A DNA stretch of 64,000 nucleotides from Suillus spraguei. Taxonomy: Eukaryota > Basidiomycota > Agaricomycetes > Boletales > Suillaceae. Below, piece by piece: positions 45,040 to 54,020 of this stretch. Each line of letters starts with the position of its first letter. Position 1 is the first letter of the stretch. The DNA is taken from positions 1 to 64,000 of the forward strand of contig JABCPU010000116.1 of the NCBI GenBank assembly GCA_016800925.1, in the 5' to 3' direction. The notes beneath the pieces are model-generated. The model was not told the origin of the DNA and did no database searches. It saw only the letters and a list, made by a program, of their open reading frames with translations. A program made the translations under genes and the position numbers.

Positions 45040-45600
45040 GCCGGTGCCTTTGTTGACATTGGCAATCATATGGAACCAATAAGAGTAACCGACCATTGTC
45101 GCGGCGCTGCCTGTAAGCGGGCGAGGCAGCAGTATGTCGTTGGTATCTCGGACGTGGTAGGTAGTGACCATGTATTGCAGTGCTATCACTGCACAACACG
45201 AATTAAATCTCCAAGGATAATTAGTCAGGAGCAGTTAGGGCTCTGCCGCCGCTCCGAAGTGAGCGTAGCGCGTGACACTTTTAAATATGTCTATATCAAT
45301 ACGGCGTAAAAGGGAAACAATACACTCTTGGGTTCCTGTCCGATTCTAATATCATTATAATCGCAGGAAATATGACAGTGAAGGTGGTTGAGTCCAAGTA
45401 TTTCAGCAGTACGGACTCGAGGCGTGTCTGTAGCGAGTATACGAAAGGCGACCAACTGAGGACCCTAACCGTAAGTATTAACACCGGCTTGAAAGATTCC
45501 GTGGTCGTCGCAATGGGGACGCAAGTTTCTTTTCCGACATGGACGCCAACACAAGGATGCATTCAAACATGATTAAATTGTGTCCTTTGTCGTCTGTCCG
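45040..45600 (-). pseudogene. ERG24: Decayed fragment of a sterol C-14 reductase gene
   Basis: Minus-strand reading near 45470-45420 gives LSWSPFVYSLQTR, matching LTWVPFVYSLQAR of the intact ERG24 at 50920-52557. In a shifted frame VRTAEILGL and the end RIGQEPKSVLFPF match LRAAGVLGF and FRNGRNPKSNFFPF. Near 45120 AYRQRRDNG and LLLLVPYD resemble the intact LIHRQRRDDENC and KLVPYR. Frames change several times. The similarity in the first two segments is convincing; the last is weaker. Confidence 0.7.
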
Positions 45601-47343
45601 CGTGTCCATGAGCAGCATTACGAAGGAACTCCAAGGAAGGTAATATACCGTCTGAAAATCGACGACATTGTCGGAGTCGCTCCAGTCGCACGCGCTCCGG
45701 GGATCAAGAACATGGGACAAGTATCTTCCAGGTTTAGGAAGAGCGCCTAGGTAACGGTGGCGCAATAGATTCGAACTCCCATAAGTGTAGGCAACAGTGT
45801 GGATGTTTTGCATGCGAGGACAAACTTGGAAGTTAGCGGTCTTCAATTCCCTTCTTTCCGGCGAATCAATCTAGTGTGTAGTAGAGTGAACAACTGATAA
45901 ATCGCCGAAGATGCGCACTAGTGAGGGTAGCTAATTCGAACAGGAGTAACATCCATCATCGACCAAGTCGAACAGCCAGCAAGATTCAATAGGTCGGAGG
46001 CTCGGATTCAAGCCTCGTAAACTAGCGTTCGCCCAGATTATGGCGGACGATAGATAGGTTTGCCGATATGCCGTAACTTATTTTGAAGTCCGACCAATGT
46101 TTGTTCCGAACTTTGAATCACAAATCAGTTCTACGCCAGTCTGCGGCGACTCTGTGAGTCTGCGCGCCGTGCTCACTGAGGTAGACCCGCAGCTGCTGGC
46201 GAGCATTACTATTAATATTACAATATTAGTGGCGAATGAATCTATCCTTCGGATTCCTTCCCTGACCTCACTCAGCAGCCCTTACCCTCCAGGATATGCG
46301 ACTCACTCAGGCTGCGCAGTGCTTCATTCCCGCTATGACAGTAGTTGGTGTTGTGTTTCTCACTGTATGTGCTGATATTAAACGTCGACTGTGCCTTTAG
46401 TTGTTATCAAGTCATTGGACCCTTCGCTGATATTCCTACTGTCATTTATGTTAACGATGAGTCGAGATTTCTCCGTGCTATCGTCTTTTCTGCATGACTG
46501 CATTGTGCTGCGTTTTATTTCCAATCAGGTCACCGTGGAGTTGACATCTGGTCCTGCGCGCATTCCTACTATCGACAGTTGGCATAATTCTTAACAGACA
46601 TTTCGACCGGTCTATATTCCCACTGTCTTTTCTCCTTCCGCCGCATCCCATATGGCTTTGAGACAGCATGACAATCATGTATGGTCTCATTACGACGATA
46701 AATATTATCACGATGGCTTGCAAACTCTGTCCGTATGTGTACTGACCCTTGTTGCCCCCGTTGTGTGCAGAAGAGAGCATAGATTCGTACGTAGACTGCT
46801 GCTCTATGGAAAGCCAGACCACCGTGCTCTACTTCCAAGGCTTCCACTTCTCAGAACCTTCCTAGTAAGGTAAGTGCTTGCATTGGTTTCCGAACACCCT
46901 GTGCTGATGTGTCATGTAGCCTTATTCCCGCTACCATAAGGGAGTGGGTTATATCGTGTTTTACCACTGGGACATCATTCAAATCGATTGTCTTCCTGCG
47001 TCTGTTGCTCTTGTCCTTGAATGGTATTCTTCTCTCGTCTTCTTCGATTGCTCGTTCGCTCAGCCATCTGGGCCCAAGTTCGCGTTTCGCGGAAATCCCC
47101 GTGGCCTCAGTGATTTATTGCCGTGCTCTCACTACCGACGTCGAGTTCGAGGTCGCGTGAGGTGTCGATGTTATGATTGGGATGAACTGCATTGGTGCGT
47201 GACCACCGTTTTGTGGGAAGATGAGACTCCCGTCTCCAATCCTCCATGTCTGGCCTTCAAGGTGGTGACAGTGTTTCACTGACCTGTCAATCAGGGGCCC
47301 CATATGTTTTCAACTTAGGGTGAGTCGTCAAGTGGGAATTAAA
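45601..47343. other. No supported gene
   Basis: Open frames at 46097-46375 and 46944-47282 have no recognised domain. Confidence 0.4.
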
Positions 47344-47430
47344 GACTTTAGCCTGGCTAGTGTGGTTACCACAACAGAATCTAAATCTGTTTCTCTTGGA
47401 CTACGCAGGTTCGAAACCTGCTGCACTACA
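47344..47430 (+). tRNA. tRNA-Leu-like unit 1, anticodon loop reads CTA
   Basis: The anticodon stem ACAGA/TCTGT encloses the loop ATCTAAA with CTA at 47381-47383. The T arm GCAGG-TTCGAAA-CCTGC contains a perfect B box GGTTCGAAACC (47408-47418). Seven T follow at 47432-47438, a usual RNA polymerase III stop. The variable region of about 14 nt is of the long (Leu/Ser) class. The 5' end has extra bases before the A box and the acceptor strands do not pair, so it is probably not a working tRNA. Its CTA anticodon would read UAG if it were. Confidence 0.4.
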
Positions 47431-47499
47431 GTTTTTTTCTATCAGAACGCACTTTGACATTCATTCATGGACGGTTTCTTCAGAAGTTCACCGCAATTG

Positions 47500-47578
47500 G
47501 TCTTACTCAGGTGGTTGCCACAGCAGAATCAAAATCTGTTTCTCTTGGACTGTGCAGGTCTGAAACCTGCTGACGACA
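47500..47578 (+). tRNA. tRNA-Leu(CAA)-like unit 2
   Basis: The anticodon stem GCAGA/TCTGT encloses the loop ATCAAAA, with CAA at 47530-47532. The T arm is GCAGGTCTGAAACCTGC, where the B box has one change (GGTCTGAAACC). The 3' acceptor strand is TGACGAC with discriminator A. Seven T follow at 47582-47588. The 5' acceptor pairs at only about four positions. Confidence 0.42.
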
Positions 47579-47649
47579 AGGTTTTTTTCTATTGAAACAC
47601 ACCTTGACATTCACTCATGGATGGCTTCTTTAGAAGTTCATCGTGACTG

Positions 47650-47723
47650 GTCTTAGCTAGGCGGTTGCCACAACAGAATCCAAATCTGTTTATCTTGAAC
47701 GGTGCAGGTTTGAAACCTGCCGG
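47650..47723 (+). tRNA. tRNA-Leu-like unit 3, anticodon loop reads CCA, 3' acceptor lost
   Basis: The anticodon loop is ATCCAAA (CCA at 47680-47682) on the same stem. The T arm GCAGGTTTGAAACCTGC runs straight into GG and then six T (47724-47729). The 3' acceptor strand is missing, so this unit is a pseudogene. Confidence 0.4.
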
Positions 47724-47790
47724 TTTTTTCTATCAGAACACACTTTGATGTTCACTCGTGGACGGTTTCTTTGAAAGTTCACCGTAACTG

Positions 47791-47869
47791 GTGGTAGCCT
47801 GGTGGTTGCCACGACAGAATCAAAATCTGTTTCTCTTGCACTGTGCAGGTTCGAAACCTGCCGACGACA
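47791..47869 (+). tRNA. tRNA-Leu(CAA)-like unit 4
   Basis: The A-box-like TAGCCTGGTGG is at 47795-47805. The anticodon stem is ACAGA/TCTGT and the loop is ATCAAAA with CAA at 47821-47823. The T arm carries a perfect B box (GGTTCGAAACC, about 47849-47859). The 3' acceptor is CGACGAC plus A, and five T follow at 47874-47878. Five of seven acceptor pairs form with GTGGTAG. The D arm is poor. Confidence 0.48.
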
Positions 47870-47938
47870 AGTCTTTTTCTATCGGAACACACTTTAATAT
47901 TCACCTGTGATGGTTTCTTTGGCCGTTCATTGTAACTA

Positions 47939-48016
47939 GTCATAGCCTGATGGTTACCGCAACAGAATCAAAATCTGTTTTTCTTTCCTGTGTAGGTTCA
48001 AAACCTGCTGATGACA
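47939..48016 (+). tRNA. tRNA-Leu(CAA)-like unit 5
   Basis: The 5' strand GTCATAG pairs with the 3' strand TGATGAC at five positions plus one wobble; discriminator A is at 48016. The anticodon CAA is at 47969-47971 in the loop ATCAAAA. The B box is GGTTCAAAACC, one change from consensus. Seven T follow at 48020-48026. The 5' acceptor overlaps the A box, as if three bases had been lost in the ancestor of the array. Confidence 0.45.
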
Positions 48017-48130
48017 GCATTTTTTTATCGGAACACACCTTGACATTAACCCATGGATGGTTTCCTTAGAGGTCCATCTTAACTGGTCTTAGCCCCTGTG
48101 CAAATTGTTGATGCCACATTGATATTTACT

Positions 48131-50919
48131 CCATGGCGAGTCGTGCCTTCAGACATGTTTGAAACACTAATTATATTGTGCTCTGCGTAAACCCCCTCCT
48201 CTGAGTCCTCTCACTACCTTGCTTGCAGTAGATCGCGTAGCCGGTGAAGCTTCCTTGGCGTTATACTGCCTTGGATATCTATGAACTGACTTGCAAACTT
48301 CAAACTCAGCCTCCGTTGGTTGTTTCTTCGTGTATTCCTGAGCAGCTTCAAGGGGTTCGTACATTGATAGGTTCTCGGTCAAACTGCAAGGCCTGCAGGT
48401 TCTGAGCTTCACAATTCTTTGTCTGTGAGACAAGTGTATTGGACAATAACGTGCTCACGCTGCTTCCCTTTGCCAACGTGTGACCTGCGTCTAAGATACT
48501 TATGTCTTATGCACGAACCTTTGAAGCCGTGCCGGAATTCATCACTATGCAGCTCAAGACAGCTCCGGGGTCAGGCGAGTCCGACCATTACCAACCGCAC
48601 TTGTGACTTTTTGTGACACAAAATTATATTGTCTACCAACAAATAGTTCAAGACTAGGACAAACATTAATCGGACTTCAAAATACGTCGCGGCAAATCGG
48701 CAAATCGAACCGTAACCTATCGTCCACCATACAGATCTCCTCGCCAGCCACTCTAATGCTTTTGGGTGCGTTCAAGTGCCATTTGCAGAATTTAGTACAG
48801 GCTTGAGCCGCTTATCTTGAAAGCCTTCTTGATGGACTGTTGAAGTAACAACTCAAATTATTACATAATATGTAATGATTGATGAGATTTTTTTTCATAT
48901 TACTTTCGTTGACCCTATGTCGGATATGGGCTAACTGATACTAAGTATGTGCTGAAGCTCAGAGGAAACTTTGGCACTGAAAATGAGAATTAGTCGTATA
49001 AGCGAGGACTCTCAGAGAGGTACCCGTGGCACTAAGAATTGAGTCAAGCTCCTCTTGAAGTAAGTTGCGACTTTGATAAGTTGTTCACTAAATATGTGGT
49101 CTTTCGTACTATCCCTTTGGAGCAGTCGAAGTAGCCCATCGCTCTGACGATAGCCGCTACGGTAGCAGATCACAGCGAAAATTTATCTGTGGCCGCATTA
49201 CCAAGCCAAGGTATCATGCTGCCTGATTCATGCATGCCATTAGTAATACTGAGGCGCCGTACTTGGGAGACTTACAATTGCGTCGGCGTCGTTGTGACTG
49301 GTCTGAAAGGACGTGCCAAGGAGAGCCGACAGCAGAAACGTTCATCCAGAGCTGGCGAAGATGCGATACAGTCGTGCATTGTAGCCGCGTTGAAAGCCAC
49401 CTCTCATCGTAGTTGTGAGCAATGATGCAATAAATCTTGCCAGTTGAAGAATATACATTGCACCAGAATATTGATGAACAATCTTCCGGAATCTGCAACC
49501 TCGTGACGTCGCAGGCACAATGTCAGCAACGACTTCAGAAGCACAGGGAGTGAGTGTGAACATATCCGATTGTGGAGAGTGGCCAGGTCTAAAGGTTTTT
49601 TTTGACTTTCACTACCATGAGCAGCAACTCGCGAACAAAGAACGCAACATACAAGGCCAGAGGAAGAACAACGACCAATCTTGCGCCATTGAACTTCGTT
49701 GACTCAGGGGCAGAGTTGGACGCTTTCCCTTGTGATGGGCCACTATAATGGCAGACGCTACGCAGTGTCCGCTATCATAGTGGCCTATTTCTCTGACCCC
49801 CATCATTGCGTCCAATAGATCAGATGTGATCTCGTGCGGGTCAACTGAGATTATCGTAGATTCCATGCCTCGAAGAACGAACTTGACACGATGCTTCAAA
49901 CTGGTTGAAGCGTCACGCTAAGGTCGTCTTTATGGTAAATATCGTTTTGAACGTGTATTCGTCTAATAGGGCAAAGAATGTTACCGACCTTATGCATACG
50001 AAAGTGCGAGAAAATGCGGAGGTGCAAAAATAAGAAGACGAGAGAGCACAAGCAGGTATGACAGAATGAGGAGAAGGTGCGAGAAGATACCAGAAAATGC
50101 AGAGAGGGTGCCAGACAGCACGAGGTGGTGTGAGATGGTGTGGGAGAATGTGAAAGACAGTGCATGCTGTGTAAATGCGAAATTGCAGAAAGGTGCAGGA
50201 GATTCACTATACACATATTAGTGAGTGAGCTCGCGCCGCACAAATGGGGAGAGTGAAGAAGAAAGAGAGGCGAATCTTTGAAACAGAGGACTATATAAGT
50301 GCCGGCGCACAGACCAATGCCATTCTCGTTCCGAAGCACGAGAATACGAATCTCCACAAGGACGCTTACAGTGAGCCTTTTCATATGCGTCAACGTTCGC
50401 AGGCTCACAATACGCTCACAACGTACAACTGTGTAAATGTGAAATTGTAGAAAGGTGCAGCCCGTATTAGTATGAGTGAGTTTGAAGTCTGAAATGAGAT
50501 GTAAGATGTAAGAAGTTGAATTTATCCTTGTCCTCCAAGAGGTCAGAAAGCACAGCAGCTTCGTGGCTGAAGTCGTGCTGACAATTGAAATCAGTTGGTC
50601 TCCCGTACATCATGGACTTCTGTTATAGATCACCCGAAGCGAGGCCTAAACCTCCAACCTTCAGTAACAGCATGTAAAACATAGAAGCACGCGTGAATCG
50701 TGGAGCAAAACCGCTAGCTATTGTTTGCATGATGAGAGCTTATGCTGAATGACGACCAGATGGCAAATAAACATTTCTGTTTTACCCGATATTGCGGGAG
50801 AGATTGACTAATCAGAGAATCTACATTGTTCCTGGTCAGCAGAACATAACATGATACATTAACGTTCCCCAAAACTTGATCATCCGCAGAGTGAGCAGTG
50901 ATTTATGCAGACCTCGTTC
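48131..50919. other. No supported gene; purine-rich patch and short duplication
   Basis: Between 50000 and 50190 the plus strand is purine-rich with an irregular GGTGCGAGAAAATGC-like motif. The segment CTGTGTAAATG(C/T)GAAATTG(C/T)AGAAAGGTGCAG at about 50168 recurs at about 50429. No frame shows a recognisable motif. Confidence 0.4.
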
Positions 50920-52557
50920 CTAGTAAACGTATGGAATGATACGGTATGGTACCAGTTTCTTGTACGTCTCCCAATCATTACCGTACCTAGTGTCAACTGG
51001 TCAGCACACAACGATCGGAAGAACAACCGGCTCACTTTTTCTCGCAATTTTCATCATCACGGCGCTGCCTGTGAATGAGCAGGACCGCGAAGTACACAAC
51101 ATAAAAGTATGTAATTGGCGTATCGAACCCGGTGGGAAGCGACCATGCAACTGCCATCAACAGGTCACCACTGCAAAACATGGATCAGATCTCAAGAACA
51201 CGGTAAGAAAATAAGAATTCACAAGTAGTTGGGGTGTCTTGATCGACCCCACCACCCTGAAGTGAGAAGCTTCGAGCCGGTAGACGTCGTAAAATATTTC
51301 AAATCTAAGCAGCAGTAAATAAATAATGATGAAGACATTTGTGAAAGGGAAAAAATTACTCTTGGGATTTCGTCCATTTCTGAAATCATTCTTCTCTCCA
51401 TTAGCATCGCGGAAAATATAATATCCAAGAATGTTGAATCCGAGTACTCCAGCAGCACGAAGGGGTCCAAGCTCAAGGGGCTTGAACACAAGGTAGCGCG
51501 CCTGCAGGGAGTACACAAAAGGCACCCAGGTGAGATCTCCAACAGCAAGCATGAACCCGAAACCATCAGTTGTGATGTCCATGGTGGTGAAAACGGCGGG
51601 CTGCATATTGGATTAGAACAAGTTTGATCGTATAGAATGGGGATATCAACCTCGTTGTACAGTCCGTCAACGACATACCAGGTCTGGAATGCGAGTACAA
51701 GCCACATCGAGTCCGTCACATTTTCGAAACCCCCGCGACGCACAGCTTGCTCGCAGACCATGCTCATGTTCACTAACACCCAGAGGATGAGACCAGGACG
51801 AAGTTCATTGAAGGACTTGATGTCAAAAGAACCAATGGAGGGGTTCAACTCGCGGCCAATAAACCACTAAACAGGTCACAAAGTCATGAATAGCACTGAC
51901 AAGCGAACTTGAAACACACGTCATAAATGAAATTTCCCGAGTTGCCACCGAGTGCGAGGAGTGCGCCCGGGCGGTATGAACTTGCGTACACGTAGAACGC
52001 CTGCACCAAAGACATGACGAGCGAAGCAGTGATAAATCCTGTCCATTTTTGGTACAAGAAGGTGAAGGACTCGGGGCCGTTGCGAAAGATATAGCCACAC
52101 GAGATGCCCATTGCAAGGAGGAATGTCGAAAAAGCTAGATAAGAACAACGTCAATGTCAATGCTCGTCCCCATTATCAAAAACGAACCATTTATTTTGTA
52201 TTTATTTTTCTCTCCAGTGCGCAAAGTAACTCCTTCAACCCAATCTCCGGGCAGCACCGCCCATGCAACAACGCAGAATGCGTACCATCCCAAGTAAATC
52301 AAACTGGCCTCGGTATTCCACAGACTTGCCCAAAAGGTCTTGTCGCTCAATGCTTCCACGAACCGATCTGGAACAGATTGCAAAGAAGGAGGGCAGCCGC
52401 CAGATTCTTCTGAGCAGCCAAAGTAGAGGAGATACGTCATGAAAGGTACGCCGAATGAGACGAGAAAGGCGCCTGGTGGGCCCATGAACTCATAGGTTTT
52501 CGAGCGCGGGTTCAAATCTGTCGTAGGTTCAGACTTGGCTTTCGTCGTCGTTGACAT
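50920..52557 (-). CDS. ERG24: Delta(14)-sterol reductase
   Basis: Reduces the C14-C15 double bond formed after lanosterol/eburicol demethylation in ergosterol synthesis, in the ER membrane with NADPH. Seven exons splice to 441 aa: 52557-52188, 52134-51920, 51866-51651, 51600-51360, 51304-51223, 51170-51036 and 50986-50920. Near the N-terminus is YEFMGPPGAFLVSFG, then hydrophobic helices. The middle reads GNFIYDWFIGRELNP and DLTWVPFVYSLQARYLV. The C-terminus has GWWGRSRHPNYFGDL and LLIHRQRRDDENC, then KYGNDWETYKKLVPYRIIP before the stop. These are the ERG4/ERG24 family signatures, and the length matches the family. Yeast ERG24 is the target of morpholine fungicides. A decayed partial copy lies at 45040-45600. 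All seven exon joints use GT-AG and keep the frame. Confidence 0.93.
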
Positions 52558-52778
52558 TGTGGAGAGGCTTAAACGCGATGAAACGCGCAGTAAGTGGTGG
52601 TTCGATCTGGGTTTAGTACGCGTCCATGCTTCCGACGGAATTGACGCTATTTTGGTCCGATTGCTTCCATATTTGAATGAAACACGTATTTTCGTCCTAC
52701 AACTGCACCGCTTGCATACTTGTACCGGCCGACGGTAGTGAGAACATACGTTCTACATAATTAGGATTAGGTACACGA

Positions 52779-54020
52779 TCATGCTGCGTCCCCATCTAGG
52801 TTTCCAACCAACTTTGATAGCCTCTCCTTTCTCAGAGGTATCCACAATACCTCACTTCCACTAGTACCAGGCTGTGCTGCGCTAACCACCAGTCCGTGGT
52901 CCCTGAATTCGCCAAGCAGAGCTCTAAGTGCAGTATCATTTGTGGCGATGAACGTGTCCCGTGCCAAAGTAAAGAGAGCATCATATGTCATGCCAAAAGG
53001 CTGCTGGTCATGAGGGTTATGTGCAGAGTTGACCTCTGAGACGTCGGAAGAATCAGCGTTCTCGAGTTGTTTTGCAGCAAACAAGGAGAATAATTTCTTG
53101 GCTTTAGCGGTCACCGCAGCGAGGACATGCATGGCCGCTGTTTCCGTCAGCGGGCCAGATACAGGGTTGGTGATATCAACGCGTGCACGGGATGATGAAG
53201 CACCAGAAATGGAGGTACGGTCGGCAAACATGAGTTCAGAGGTGTATGGTGCAAGAGTCGTCAGGTCGTGCCACAGCCAGCTGAATCCCACATTTTTTGT
53301 AGCACGATCCGAAGAAAAGAAAGAACCTTTCCTAGCTGCGAGCTGAGACGCACTGAAGAGAAGTGGTGCATTAAGCCTGTCGATAGATGCAGCAATGTGG
53401 ATATGGGGGCTAAGTGCGAGCGAAGAAATGGCACGTGCAAGCTTTGGAGAGCGGTCGAGGGAATGAACTATGAGGAATAAATGGGGGCTGTCTGAGCTTG
53501 CAAAGTGCTCTGCTATGTGTTCCTGGGTAGGAGTAGAAGTTGACGTGGACTGTACACCTGGGACGCGTGCAATGGACGCAAGCATGTCGCGCACGGTTAC
53601 CGAAGGGTGAAAGGCGTTAACTACAACGACATGTCCACGTTTCGATACGAACTTCGCGAAATCGTTGAGGACAACGCGCTTCGAACCCAGTCCATAGAAC
53701 AATATATTGAAACCTTCGTCGAGCTCGCGAGTCCATCTCTTGAAACTGGAACTGTCAAAAGGAGCTCGTGGCGTATAAGCATGCACAGAAGCGCGTGCGA
53801 GGGCAGCATTGTGCTCCTCAGGGCTGAGGGGCACGACACGCTGTGAAAAAACATTGGTGGATGTGCGTGTGCGTGAGGAAGCATGAGTGAAATAAGCATC
53901 AAAGGATGGCTTGTAAGAGTCTATTAGACCGTCAGTTTCAGATTCTTTGAAGATATCGGTGGCATAGTTGTGCTCGACGTCTGAAGCATAGAGCTCAGAT
54001 CCTTCATCGCTGTCCATCAC
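52779..54020 (-). CDS. ORC2: Origin recognition complex subunit 2
   Basis: ORC2 is part of the six-subunit complex that marks replication origins and loads MCM with Cdc6 and Cdt1. It is a single open frame of 413 aa without introns. The N-terminal 100 residues are acidic and low in conservation (MDSDEGSELYASDVEHNYA). The AAA+-like core starts about residue 120: NILFYGLGSKRVVLNDFAKF carries the degenerate P-loop typical of ORC2. DSPHLFLIVHSLDRSP and IHIAASIDRLNAPLLFS follow. WLWHDLTTLAPYTSEL is a conserved ORC2 block. The C-terminal winged-helix part reads MTYDALFTLARDTFIATND and LWIPLRKERLSKLV. It lies 221 bp downstream of the ERG24 start, and both are on the minus strand with separate promoters. 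Confidence 0.93.
   Translation of the reverse strand: MMDSDEGSELYASDVEHNYATDIFKESETDGLIDSYKPSFDAYFTHASSRTRTSTNVFSQRVVPLSPEEHNAALARASVHAYTPRAPFDSSSFKRWTRELDEGFNILFYGLGSKRVVLNDFAKFVSKRGHVVVVNAFHPSVTVRDMLASIARVPGVQSTSTSTPTQEHIAEHFASSDSPHLFLIVHSLDRSPKLARAISSLALSPHIHIAASIDRLNAPLLFSASQLAARKGSFFSSDRATKNVGFSWLWHDLTTLAPYTSELMFADRTSISGASSSRARVDITNPVSGPLTETAAMHVLAAVTAKAKKLFSLFAAKQLENADSSDVSEVNSAHNPHDQQPFGMTYDALFTLARDTFIATNDTALRALLGEFRDHGLVVSAAQPGTSGSEVLWIPLRKERLSKLVGNLDGDAA

Larger units (their letters stand above)
47344..48130 (+). repeat. Tandem array of tRNA-like units, period about 148 bp
   Basis: Five units and the remnant of a sixth (48085-48130). Each unit is a tRNA-like part of about 78 bp, an oligo-T tract, and a spacer containing CGGAACACACTTTGACATTCAC or a variant and GGTTTCTTTAGAAGTTCACCGTAACTGG or a variant. 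The repeats are diverged by many point changes, so the array is old. Confidence 0.85.

Noticed and set aside
45720..45800. tRNA gene on the minus strand (AGTTCGAATCT)
   Set aside because: The T stem does not pair and no anticodon arm could be placed.
47344..48026. CRISPR array
   Set aside because: The units are 148 bp, contain tRNA-type stems and have no short constant repeat with variable spacers; the genome is eukaryotic.
49990..50408. Minus-strand serine- and histidine-rich ORFs as a membrane protein
   Set aside because: They arise from a purine-rich, repeat-like patch on the plus strand and show no conserved motif.
53607..53846. Plus-strand ORF opposite ORC2
   Set aside because: It is antisense to a well-supported single-exon gene and has no motif of its own.
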